Counted from the first letter of the stretch, positions 1-8,507 are shown. The stretch is 10,312 nucleotides of DNA from Entamoeba invadens IP1 (GCF_000330505.1 NW_004443648.1:501131-511442); one strand, 5' to 3'. The notes: generated by a model from the letters alone, not told the origin. Program-made: numbers and translations.

Positions 1-373
1 GGATTGCAGTTGTGATGTTGAAACAGTCGAGAAAGAAAGCTTTTATAAGGACGAGAACGAGAAGCAAATTAGTATTAAAACGGTATTTCTCCAGAAGACA
101 GACAAATATGACTCATACTTTAAACAACCGAAAAAAATAGAAAGTTCCTTGTCGCAAAGAGATATGGAGAACTATTTAAGAAACCCTTTTGGTAAAAGTA
201 AGAAAAAAGGTGAAGAAAAAATCACGACGTTCTCTGAAGAAGAATTGCAAAAGGCGCGGCGTTCAACTTCAGAATGTAATTTGGGGGGAGGCGAGAAACT
301 TGTAGGTGACAAGAACATCATGGGGTCAGCAATGGAGGAAGAAATAGATCACAACGGGTTCACTTTTTATTGA
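1..373 (+). CDS. C-terminal part of an unrecognised charged protein (5' truncated by window edge)
   Basis: The frame is open from base 2 to the TGA at 371-373, giving 124 residues with no stop, so this is the 3' end of a gene that begins outside the window. An internal TTG at 149 and ATG codons at 164 and later are not needed as starts. The product is hydrophilic and rich in Lys, Glu and Ser. It has stretches such as GKSKKKGEEK and a Glu-rich segment (FSEEELQKARR), no membrane segment, and an aromatic C-terminus (FTFY). It looks like a disordered tail rather than a folded domain, and I recognise no family. It converges on the phosphatase gene: the two stop codons are only 61 bp apart, as expected in a compact protist genome. 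The reading frame is secure; the function is unknown. Confidence 0.7.
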   Translation, partial: DCSCDVETVEKESFYKDENEKQISIKTVFLQKTDKYDSYFKQPKKIESSLSQRDMENYLRNPFGKSKKKGEEKITTFSEEELQKARRSTSECNLGGGEKLVGDKNIMGSAMEEEIDHNGFTFY

Positions 374-434
374 TTGGATAGTTTTGTTTATTCAAATCAA
401 TTGAATTCAAATCAAAGAAATCAATTTGTCGAGT
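374..434. other. Convergent 3' intergenic spacer
   Basis: These 61 bp separate the stop codons of two converging genes and must hold the 3' ends of both transcripts. The sequence is AT-rich and contains two imperfect 15-bp direct copies beginning ATTCAAATCAA (390-404 and 405-419). The 14-mer at 398-411 is identical to the left arm of the palindrome at 2473-2504 on the other side of the phosphatase gene. I see no clear terminator hairpin. Confidence 0.5.
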
Positions 435-2160
435 TTAAACGCCATATCTTTTTGGTAGAAGATAATTTGAGGCATTCAAAGACTTCTCTGACTCTATTGG
501 AAGTATTGGTGAAGTACTTTTAATCGATTCTTTTAAAGACTTATTCCAATACTCTCGTAATTGTGCCAAAGTTGGTGGAACGGAGTCATAATACTTCTCA
601 AATCGACTTTTGAGTGTCGACTTCTTCTTTTCTCCCGAATTTAAAGACATGAAAGACTTGTTCTCGGGATTTCCAAGAACAACTATTGTTGATGGTACTG
701 AGGAAGTGTTCTCACTTGAACGACAAGTGTCAGTTAAAGATTCTTTAACAATTATTTTCGGTGAAGGTAAAGTCTCATTGTTGAGTGTACTAATCAGTGG
801 CATTACTATACACTTCCGATCTTTTTGCCGCTTTTGAAAGACTTCCATTTGATTTTGAAGTGTGTTATCTTCACCAATTTGTTCAACTGTTTGATAGTCT
901 TCAGAGCTCTCTTCTATGTCATTAATTAACACTTGTGCTTCAGCAAGTTTTGTTTCAAGACTCTGCAATAATTCATCGGTTCCTCTTTCAATTTCTTTGT
1001 CTTCTTCTTGTACATCAAACAAGCACAACATCATTTGTCCAAAAATAGTCTGTAATTGATCAACAAAGGTTTCTAAAGATAAATAAAATGCATCAGCTTG
1101 GAACGGTTGTTTAAAACGGGGCTCTTGATAACTATATAATTTGACGGTCATTCCTTCGTCTTTAATTAACATAGCACCCGCTTTGTTATTTCCATTGTAC
1201 CCAGCTGACGAAAATACTGTGAACATGATTGGAATTTGATCTTCATTTTCAAAGTCGTGTTGTTGGACACCATCAACACACTCATGGGCTCGGATGATTG
1301 CTCGCAAATCATTGTCTTGTAAGAAATTAACAACTGCGTTGTACCCATAAAAATAAGAACACTCTCGACTCTTATTTGGTAAGTAATTCACATCAAACCA
1401 ATCGTCATTAATATCTCCATTCTCATACTTCTCATCATACACTTCATACTGTAACGGATCACTCCACAATAAATCACAGAATACGCCAGTATCTGGAACT
1501 TCAACAAATCTGTTAATTTGTTGCAATTGATCGATAAATTGAAGCGAAGGAGAGATACCCCCATGACACAAGAAGAAATTACCAAGTGAAAGACTTAAGA
1601 GGACACACAATGGAAGTGTCTTAAACAACTCAATAAACTCATTATATATTGTGCTGTTGTATTTCCACACACATTCCCTTTCAAATCCAAAGATGTGTGT
1701 CATAGAAAGTGATTCATGGTTTCCTCTCAACAAGACAACTCTATTCATTATTACATTTGTGTTACACTATTATAAAATATTTGATTTAAATAGAAACAAA
1801 CTTGTCAGGTTCATTGATCTTCATACAAATTAATGTTATCATCGTCTCTACAGAGTATTTTCCTCTGTCCACATAATCACCAAGAAAGACTTTCACATGG
1901 TCAATCTCTTTCCATTGGTCATCATTCAATATGTTCAGAAAATTGAAGTAATTCCCATGAATGTCTCCAAAAACAACAGTTCTTTTATTTAATCCTACCA
2001 TGTTTGGCTCACTTCTAAATATTGTCTTTGCTTTAGAAATGATGGTTAAAAGTGCTTCCTTACTTACCATTTCACCATGTTGAAAATGTTCCTCTAGGAT
2101 ATCTAAGTCATATTTCCCGTTAATATAAAACTCTTTGTGATTAAAATGTGTGTTTTCCAT
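435..2160 (-). CDS. Calcineurin A-like serine/threonine protein phosphatase (PPP family), two exons
   Basis: Exon 1 is 2160-1802 and exon 2 is 1740-435; joined they encode 554 residues. The PPP motifs are complete: GDIHG (65-69), GDYVDRG (94-100), RGNHE (125-129), HGG (179-181) and RAHE (270-273). Expected metal ligands D66, H68, D95, N127, H179 and H272 are present, as are catalytic H128, D98 and R99, and R245. The N-terminal lead-in, the RFxExP...WSDP segment (about 199-215), the CSYFYGY stretch and a helix at about 336-367 match the layout of calcineurin A (PP2B), whose helix binds the B subunit; this is my alignment by eye. A tail of about 190 residues follows: an acidic, probably coiled-coil part (367-429), then Ser/Thr-rich sequence. 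I see no ITSFEEAKGLDRI-type autoinhibitory segment. The SAPNY loop reads SSAGY. Calcium/calmodulin control is therefore uncertain. The enzyme would dephosphorylate Ser/Thr in the cytosol. Confidence 0.88.
1741..1801 (-). other. 61-nt spliceosomal intron in the phosphatase gene
   Basis: Exon 1 runs into an in-frame TAA shortly after the GDYVDRG motif, and the RGNHE motif appears in another frame further on. Removing 1801-1741 (minus strand; begins GTTTGTTTC, ends GAATAG) joins them in phase 2 and creates a Lys codon, giving DK-VVLLRGNHE, the spacing expected in PPP enzymes. GTTTGT...TAG is the usual Entamoeba intron signature, and the length is typical. An upstream TAG (in TATAATAG) is excluded because it would lead to an early stop. 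Confidence 0.9.
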
Positions 2161-2754
2161 CTTCTTTTTAAAGATGTCTTGTAAAGCTTTTGAGTATAAA
2201 CAGAAAACAGATAATTATCACCTATTTGATAACATTTTTTATAAATTATATATTTTTCTTATTAATATTACCATTTAAAATCTAAACTACCTTTTTCCAC
2301 TTTCCTTTGACTTTTTTACAACAGATATTTTTATATAGTGTCTTCTTTATTTGTTTATTCTTTCAAAAATTATTTAAAAATAATCGGAGAAAAAATTTTG
2401 TTTTTGTTTATTTTATCCAAAACAGGTATTTTTTTATTTTAGCAACAAATTGAAAAAATTGAACTCAACAAACAATTGAATTCAAATATCTTTGAATTCA
2501 ATTGATTACTTGTGTCGTATTTTTTAATCGTTTTCTTCAATGTTTTTAATACTATTATTTACCAGATATGAAAGAATCACCAAAACAATGAAGTATCTCT
2601 TTTTATCATAATCATTCAACTTTTTCTAAAAAGTTATTATCAAATAATTTCATCAATTATTTATACATGATTTGCTCCTTCACCAAAACACATCAAATAA
2701 ATTTGATCAATTTATAATAAAACAATAAACTAAATTTATTTCATATTTATTCGT
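2161..2754. other. AT-rich intergenic spacer upstream of phosphatase
   Basis: These 594 bp lie between the start of the phosphatase and the stop of the long LRR gene, both on the minus strand. They should contain the phosphatase promoter (right of 2160) and the LRR gene's 3' end (left of 2755). No open frame of note is present. The sequence is dominated by A and T runs. The only structured element I see is the palindrome at 2473-2504. I find no confident TATA or initiator match next to the phosphatase ATG. Confidence 0.6.
2473..2504. repeat. Perfect inverted repeat, 14-bp arms, 4-nt loop
   Basis: The left arm CAATTGAATTCAAA (2473-2486) and right arm TTTGAATTCAATTG (2491-2504) are exact reverse complements separated by TATC. 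In DNA or RNA this could fold into a 14-bp hairpin. It lies 313 bp upstream of the phosphatase ATG and 250 bp downstream of the long LRR gene's stop. The left arm recurs exactly at 398-411. Possible roles are a regulatory palindrome, a 3'-end structure of the LRR transcript, or a remnant of a small mobile repeat. Confidence 0.75.
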
Positions 2755-5700
2755 TTATTTGCAATCCAAAAAACAGAGATTGGGAATAAATGTGTATTTT
2801 GTAATGTAAATTTGTGTTAAATAGTTACACCCATAAAATGTATAATTTCCTAAAGTAGAGATATTGCTTAATATTGTAATAGCTGATAGTTCATTATTTA
2901 GATAAAAACACCCTTCATCTATTCGACGAATGAAACTATTTCTTTTAAGTTCATTAACCATATTAAAAGTTCCAAATTTTAAAACGTCAGTCCTCTTTAA
3001 AACAATATTTTCACATTGAATACCAATCTTTTTCATTTGCTCGGAGAACATAAAACTCACTTCTGTTTTATAATTTACAATTGTGCCACCAATTTCCAAA
3101 TTTTTTAGAGAAATACACCCCTCAAATAAGTCTGATTTGAGTAAGATATTTTTGTTTTTAAAAACAGCCTTTTCGAGGTTTGTACAATCCATAAATGCAC
3201 TGTCATCAACACAACAAAGTGTTTCGCCAAATTCAACTTCTTTTAAAGAATAACACTTTCTGAAGGCAAAAACGCCAATATGAGTCACACTTTTTGGAAT
3301 GGAAATTACGCTCAACGAAAAACATTTAAAAAAAGTGCAGTCGGGTATTTTTGTAATTCCTTCACACAATTCAATTTTGGAAAGATAAAAACATTCCATG
3401 AACATCCCAACTGAAAGGGTTGAATATAGAGGAACGCCTGTTAAAGAAAAACACTTCGAAAAACATTTTTTCCCATAAATCACATGTTTTGAGTCACATT
3501 TTACACTTTCCAGACAACAACAATTTTCAAACGCAGATTCACAAACTTCAACCAATAAATTTGGAAGTAACAATTCTTTGAGAGACACGCAGTTTTGGAA
3601 CGCTTTTGAACCAATAAAAGTTAACTGTGTAGACAAAACAACTTTTGTGAGACAAACGCAATTTGTGAATGACATTTCTGGTATCAAATTAATATGAGAA
3701 ATATCAATAAAGATAATATTTGAATTTGAAAACGAATTGCTAATTAAACAAGAAATTTCAGTAGGAAATAATATGGAAGTTATTGACAAATTAAGTTGAG
3801 AATAAGTTAATAAAAAATGAGGTATTGTATTAAATAATTTATCTTTAAAATACGTTGCATCTTCAAAAATTTTAACTTTCTTTATATTTACGCAGTTTCC
3901 AAATATTTCTTTTTCTGTATTTAGAAATTCAACGTTATTGAATTTGTATCCAAATTCCTTCATTTTAAGTGAAAAATTGTAACTCACGACGAATTTGTCC
4001 ATATTATTGTTTTTCACGTCTATTTTAGTTAAATTGCCATCTTCTGGGAATATATGTGTTCCAATTTCATTGAGACTTTCTGGAAGAACAATTTCTTTCA
4101 AATTGGTAAGACTTTTAAAAGTGTTATTTCCGATTTTCCGAATTGAGTTTGGGATTATTAATTTAGTCAATGAATCACTAAAATTTATGAATGTATCTAA
4201 AGTCGTAGTTTCTTCTTGTGGAATGTAAAGTCCATTTTTAGACCACGGTTGTTGTACTTTGTTTTGTTCAATCACCTTTTTAACGTCTAAATTTAGACTC
4301 TTCAAACCATTTTCAACGACAATAGTTTTCAACCTTGTGCAGCCACAAACAAACCTTTCAGATAATTTTGTAACTGAATTTGGAATTGTTATTGAAGACA
4401 ACAAATGCATAAAGTAAAAAGCATTTTTCTCGACTTCCACCACACTTGTTGGAATTTGAAAACTTGTTAAATCATATCCTTTGATCATTTGACTTTCCAA
4501 TTTTGTGAAATTGCTTGGAAATACAATTTGTGTGAGTTGAATAGGGCAAATTGGTTGTGGCGACATTAAAAATGCGTATTTTGGGAATATCACATTTCTT
4601 GACCCCAAACAACAAACCGCGTTTGTTCCATTTAAAACAACCGTTGATGGGATAAATAATGAAGACAAACATTCAAACGAATAATAACCACTTTCTATAA
4701 TATCCAGTGATGTTCCCAAATCAGCTGTTTTATAATAATTTGGATTTGAAAACTCTAAATTGGCTATTCCATTATAATCCAAATACCTTTTACTTTTATT
4801 GAAAAAGTCGTCATCTTTTTGGGAATGCTTTTCTAACCCACTTAAATGAAATTTTCTTAAAATAACTTCGTCACTTACAGTGACTGGATATTTAAATACT
4901 TTTTTATAATTTGTAAAACACGTTGGAATTTGGATATTTGTGAGTGAAGCGCACTTTTCAAAATTACCAACTCCATACAACACAACTTTTTCATTCAAAA
5001 AAATCAAATCTTCAAGTTTGCTACAATTAGAAAATGCAAACGCACCAACATTATTTAATGTTTTTGGGAATGTCAAATGTCTTAATGAACAACAATTTTT
5101 AAATGAAAAATTACCTATCAATTTGAGATGTTTTGGCACAACAAAATCCTCTAAATTGCAACATCCTGAGAAACAAAAATCGAGAAAGTACTCTATTGAG
5201 TCGTCAAACATCACTTGTTTTAAACATGAACACCCCTCACAGATATGTTGAGGAATTACAAGTTGTCCACAAAATGTGATTTGTAACAAATTAAAACATT
5301 CCATGAAAATTGAACCCTGCAAAACGTAATTGGGGCTAATTGTAATTTTTGGTAGTTTTGTTCGACAAAATGCACTTTCTCCAATAAAACGCAAGTCACT
5401 CGGGAAATTGATTTTTTGAAGCATAGTACACGAATAGAACAGTTTTTCTGAAATAAATGAAAAATTGTTTGGAAGTACAACTTCCGTCAATTTGGAGCAA
5501 TTAGAAAATGCCGATCGTTCAATGGAAACAAGAGTTGGTGGTATTTCAACGAACGAATAATCACAAAACATGCAAGCACTTTTTTCCAATTGAGTGACTC
5601 GAGTTGGGATGTTGAAAACGTCCAAACTATTAATATCACGCATACCTTCAATTCCTATCACAGAAACGGTCTTTGGAATGTATTTTATTAGTTTAGCGTC

Positions 5701-6015
5701 ATTTCGTGTGAATTTTACTTTTTTGTATATAACATTCGAGTCATTGTTAGTAATAAATTGTTCATAAGTGACGGGATATAAAATCCATTTCCTTTGTATA
5801 TTTTCTATTAAAAAGTCCAATGGAGTAAAGACTTGTTGCGTTTGGATATAAGGAAATAAATGAGTATTTTTTCTTGTAATTCTGATCGGATTAGTTCTGA
5901 ACCGGTCGAGTAACAATGCATATTTCTTACAAACTTGAATAACATTGGAAAAGTCCTTTTCGTCGTCAAAATACAACGAAACAATTTGCATAGAAAACAC
6001 GTCGATTTTTTTCAT
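2755..6015 (-). CDS. BspA-like leucine-rich-repeat (LRR_5) protein, 1086 residues
   Basis: I place the start at the ATG at 6015, because the three codons before it begin with TTG rather than ATG. Residues about 9-67 form the N-terminal module of Entamoeba BspA-like proteins (MQIVSLYF...NPIRI...LFPYIQTQ). From about 125 to the end there are roughly 25 Treponema/BspA-type repeats of about 23 residues, with the pattern IP..hxxIgxxaFxxCxxLxxh; some are degenerate. The array is broken by non-LRR islands at about 367-450, 566-620, 668-728 and 977-1040. There is no signal peptide, membrane span, GPI signal or CAAX box, so the protein is probably cytosolic or peripherally attached. Such repeats mediate protein binding in the family; the partner here is unknown. 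The protein ends within a repeat (IPNLCFLDCK). It sits 93 bp downstream of a paralogous LRR gene on the same strand. The coding sequence is more AT-rich than that neighbour. Confidence 0.9.
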   Translation of the reverse strand: MKKIDVFSMQIVSLYFDDEKDFSNVIQVCKKYALLLDRFRTNPIRITRKNTHLFPYIQTQQVFTPLDFLIENIQRKWILYPVTYEQFITNNDSNVIYKKVKFTRNDAKLIKYIPKTVSVIGIEGMRDINSLDVFNIPTRVTQLEKSACMFCDYSFVEIPPTLVSIERSAFSNCSKLTEVVLPNNFSFISEKLFYSCTMLQKINFPSDLRFIGESAFCRTKLPKITISPNYVLQGSIFMECFNLLQITFCGQLVIPQHICEGCSCLKQVMFDDSIEYFLDFCFSGCCNLEDFVVPKHLKLIGNFSFKNCCSLRHLTFPKTLNNVGAFAFSNCSKLEDLIFLNEKVVLYGVGNFEKCASLTNIQIPTCFTNYKKVFKYPVTVSDEVILRKFHLSGLEKHSQKDDDFFNKSKRYLDYNGIANLEFSNPNYYKTADLGTSLDIIESGYYSFECLSSLFIPSTVVLNGTNAVCCLGSRNVIFPKYAFLMSPQPICPIQLTQIVFPSNFTKLESQMIKGYDLTSFQIPTSVVEVEKNAFYFMHLLSSITIPNSVTKLSERFVCGCTRLKTIVVENGLKSLNLDVKKVIEQNKVQQPWSKNGLYIPQEETTTLDTFINFSDSLTKLIIPNSIRKIGNNTFKSLTNLKEIVLPESLNEIGTHIFPEDGNLTKIDVKNNNMDKFVVSYNFSLKMKEFGYKFNNVEFLNTEKEIFGNCVNIKKVKIFEDATYFKDKLFNTIPHFLLTYSQLNLSITSILFPTEISCLISNSFSNSNIIFIDISHINLIPEMSFTNCVCLTKVVLSTQLTFIGSKAFQNCVSLKELLLPNLLVEVCESAFENCCCLESVKCDSKHVIYGKKCFSKCFSLTGVPLYSTLSVGMFMECFYLSKIELCEGITKIPDCTFFKCFSLSVISIPKSVTHIGVFAFRKCYSLKEVEFGETLCCVDDSAFMDCTNLEKAVFKNKNILLKSDLFEGCISLKNLEIGGTIVNYKTEVSFMFSEQMKKIGIQCENIVLKRTDVLKFGTFNMVNELKRNSFIRRIDEGCFYLNNELSAITILSNISTLGNYTFYGCNYLTQIYITKYTFIPNLCFLDCK

Positions 6016-6108
6016 CGCACACAAATGGATTTATTGAGTTTTTTATTAGTTTAAAAAACATCACAAACAACGAATTAATAAACAGTTGACTCACAATATT
6101 TAGTCAAG
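6016..6108 (-). promoter_or_regulatory. 93-bp promoter and 3'-end region between tandem LRR genes
   Basis: This spacer must hold the 3' end of the 580-residue LRR gene and the promoter of the 1086-residue one. On the minus strand, AAAAACTCA (6043-6035) matches the Entamoeba initiator AAAAATTCA at 8 of 9 positions and lies 19 nt before the ATG, a normal leader length for this genus. A weak TATA-like GTTTATTAA (6083-6075) lies about 32 nt before it. The initiator assignment is inference from a consensus established in E. histolytica. Confidence 0.45.
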
Positions 6109-7851
6109 TTAGAAGTGACCAAACAAACTCTCATTCTGTTTCTCTATAACAATGTCTTTAATGTTCGAATTGAGTTCTTGACATCCGTCAAACGCAATTG
6201 GTTCGATTTCGACTTGTCCCCAATCAACAGTTATACTCCGTAATTGAGAACAATTCTTAAACGCACTTTTCTGTATCAACACGGCATTCCCCATTTTAAC
6301 TTCAATCAATGATCGACACTGCTCAAAACAGGACTCTGGGATGATCTCTATTTCCTCCATTTTCATATCAGCCAACATATAACATTCTGAAAAACATGAA
6401 TACCCCAATTCCCTCATTCTCTCCCCAATGACAATTTCCTTCAATTTTTTACACTGTGAAAAGCACATTTCTCCAAGATAACTCACTGTATTTGGAAGTT
6501 CAATGTGCTCCAAACTTACACATCCATAAAAACACCTTCCTTCAATCCTCTCTATTTCGCTATTAAACACTATTTCTTGCAATTGACAACATTCACAAAG
6601 TAAAGAACCAGGTAACTGTTTGGCGGTGTTCTGACTGAAGTCAATTTTAGTCAGATTGGTACAAAGAGCAAAAGCAGAGTATCCCAATCGCTCAATTTCA
6701 TTAGAAATTGTTATGTCGCGCAAATTACAACACAATTCAAAGCAGTGATTTCCAACTACTTTCACATTCAAAAGCGCCTCATTCCCAACACCACTTTTGG
6801 AATAACAAAATTCGCCCAATTCAAAGACATCCTCCGGCTTTGTGATACCAAACTTCTCTCTGTCGTACTTGGTGTACACCTTCTTCATGCACTTCTTCCC
6901 ACTCTTCTCGATGATCTCCCCTATCCAGCAAGGGACGTCTGCATTGAAATAATTATACTTCAAGTCGACCACTATCTCTCTAAGCTTTTCACAATATGAG
7001 AAACAGTCTTCTCCTATTTTTGATATCAAGCAATGGAGATATATCTTCTCCAAATTCGTGCATTGATAGAAACATCCATTTCCCAGTTTAGTAATTGTTG
7101 AGGGGATGACTACCGTAGTTAGCAAGTTACATCTTGCAAATGAGAAATTGCCGAGTCGGTGAACGTTCGGGGGGAACGGGACAAACCGAAGAGTTGAAGA
7201 GTCTGAAAAACAGTTGTCTCCAATAGCGCTGCAGATCTCTGGTATAACGGGGCCAAACTGTGCGACGTCTTCACTTGAATATTCGATAGAGTACACCTCG
7301 ATGTTCTCATAAGCCAATTCCAAAGCTTCTGTTAGACTTGTTGAAGTCACTTTAATGACGCGTGAGACTTGGTTTGATATGATAGGAAAGTCTGTTGGAT
7401 TATAAAGGAGTAAGACGTCCATATTAGGAAAGAGTTTCAAGTGTTTGACAGGGACTGGGTTGTACTCAAAGAGTGAAAGTACTTTCTGGTTACTCTTCGT
7501 AACATTTGCAAACGAAATCACATCCTTCGTCGTTTTGAGATACTTCACTATTTGATATTTCTCAGACTCACCCAATTTGTGTTTCATCGGTTTCACCATC
7601 GACTTTGCAGACGACATCATTGTGGATGCAGACCGACATTTTTGTAATGTAGCGCGTGGTTTCGGAGGGGTTGGGGGTGGCAATTTGAGTTGAGTGGACG
7701 CGTAATTGCCAATCAGAGGTGATGGGCTCCGGGCTTTCTTTATTGGCGAGAAGGGTGTTTGAAAAGTTTGTCGCGAAAGCTCTTTAAGAGTCATAGAAAG
7801 ACCAACGCGAGGTTTTGTTTGCATAGGTGCCGAATTTGGACTAGTCGACAT
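6109..7851 (-). CDS. BspA-like leucine-rich-repeat (LRR_5) protein with Pro/Ser-rich N-terminal extension, 580 residues
   Basis: The start is the ATG at 7851 and the stop a TAA at 6111-6109. Residues 1-93 are basic, Ser/Pro-rich and probably disordered, with PPPTPPKPR (58-66), which fits SH3-ligand patterns (PxxPx[KR]), and SP/TP sites including SPIK (35-38), a CDK-type consensus. Residues about 97-154 are the family N-terminal module (YQIVKYL...NPVPVKHLKLFP), homologous to residues 9-67 of the downstream neighbour. About 13 repeats of LG..CF..C..L..I..P type cover 200-560, interrupted by an island at 298-337. There is no signal peptide or membrane segment, so a cytosolic or peripheral location is likely. 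The repeats should act as a protein-interaction surface; no catalytic domain is visible. The extension suggests regulated scaffolding (inference). Codons are visibly richer in G and C than in the long LRR gene. Confidence 0.9.
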   Translation of the reverse strand: MSTSPNSAPMQTKPRVGLSMTLKELSRQTFQTPFSPIKKARSPSPLIGNYASTQLKLPPPTPPKPRATLQKCRSASTMMSSAKSMVKPMKHKLGESEKYQIVKYLKTTKDVISFANVTKSNQKVLSLFEYNPVPVKHLKLFPNMDVLLLYNPTDFPIISNQVSRVIKVTSTSLTEALELAYENIEVYSIEYSSEDVAQFGPVIPEICSAIGDNCFSDSSTLRFVPFPPNVHRLGNFSFARCNLLTTVVIPSTITKLGNGCFYQCTNLEKIYLHCLISKIGEDCFSYCEKLREIVVDLKYNYFNADVPCWIGEIIEKSGKKCMKKVYTKYDREKFGITKPEDVFELGEFCYSKSGVGNEALLNVKVVGNHCFELCCNLRDITISNEIERLGYSAFALCTNLTKIDFSQNTAKQLPGSLLCECCQLQEIVFNSEIERIEGRCFYGCVSLEHIELPNTVSYLGEMCFSQCKKLKEIVIGERMRELGYSCFSECYMLADMKMEEIEIIPESCFEQCRSLIEVKMGNAVLIQKSAFKNCSQLRSITVDWGQVEIEPIAFDGCQELNSNIKDIVIEKQNESLFGHF

Positions 7852-7948
7852 AATTCCTTACAACTGGTTATTTACAGTGTAAGTTTAGTTTTTCGTTGGA
7901 ATTTTTCTATTACTTTCAAAGGCAATTTTTCTAAAGAATTTTCGTTAT

Positions 7949-8007
7949 TAAAAATGTTTTAAAAATTTTGATTTGTATTTTTCATTTTGTTTTGTAAAAC
8001 ATTTTTA
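7949..8007. repeat. 13-bp inverted repeat
   Basis: TAAAAATGTTTTA (7949-7961) and TAAAACATTTTTA (7995-8007) are exact reverse complements separated by 33 bp. Both arms are AT-only apart from one G/C pair, so chance in such AT-rich sequence is a real possibility. It lies about 100 bp upstream of the 580-residue LRR gene's ATG. Confidence 0.4.
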
Positions 8008-8365
8008 GTCGTTTTTTGTTATTTAAAATGTTATTATTGTGAACATAAGTTACACTTCAAAAAAATAAGTCGTCAAGTCATAATAAAAAAGGGGTGATTA
8101 TATAGTAAAAAAACTATTTTAAATACTATAATTGTGTTGATTTTTTCTTCGTTTTGACACAAAAGTGTATAGATGAAGCAAAGACTCAAAAATAGTTAAC
8201 ACTGGCATTATTGAGATGATAAGATACTACTAAAATGTTCACAAAAATATGATTATTATGACAAAAAATAACTTCTGGTAAAACAAAGATTATTTGGATT
8301 AAAAAAACAAAAAACAAAAACAATAAATCTGCGTGTAAAACCCGGATTTTGTAAAGTTTTTTTAC

Positions 8366-8388
8366 GTATTTGTTTAAAGTATTTGTTT
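8366..8388. repeat. Short direct repeat, GTATTTGTTT twice at 13-bp spacing
   Basis: The identical 10-mer occurs at 8366-8375 and 8379-8388, with a weaker third unit (AAAGTATTGATTTG) starting at 8393. It may be replication slippage in an AT-rich spacer or a weak protein-binding array. Confidence 0.35.
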
Positions 8389-8507
8389 TGCCAAAGTATT
8401 GATTTGTCGATCGATTGTTTTCATTTCCCGTTGTTTTTCGAATTATTTATACCTGTAACTGAACAAATTCAAACCTCAAAAACCAAAGAGAAATAAATGC
8501 ATGTCAA

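Noticed and set aside
2318..2450. Two similar ACAG-ATATTTTTATATAG / ACAG-GTATTTTTTTATTTTAG strings resembling tiny introns
   Set aside because: About 20 nt is too short for an intron, no coding sequence flanks them, and the similarity is explained by A/T runs.
6016..6024. Start of the long LRR gene three codons upstream at 6024
   Set aside because: The codon there is TTG; the first ATG is at 6015.
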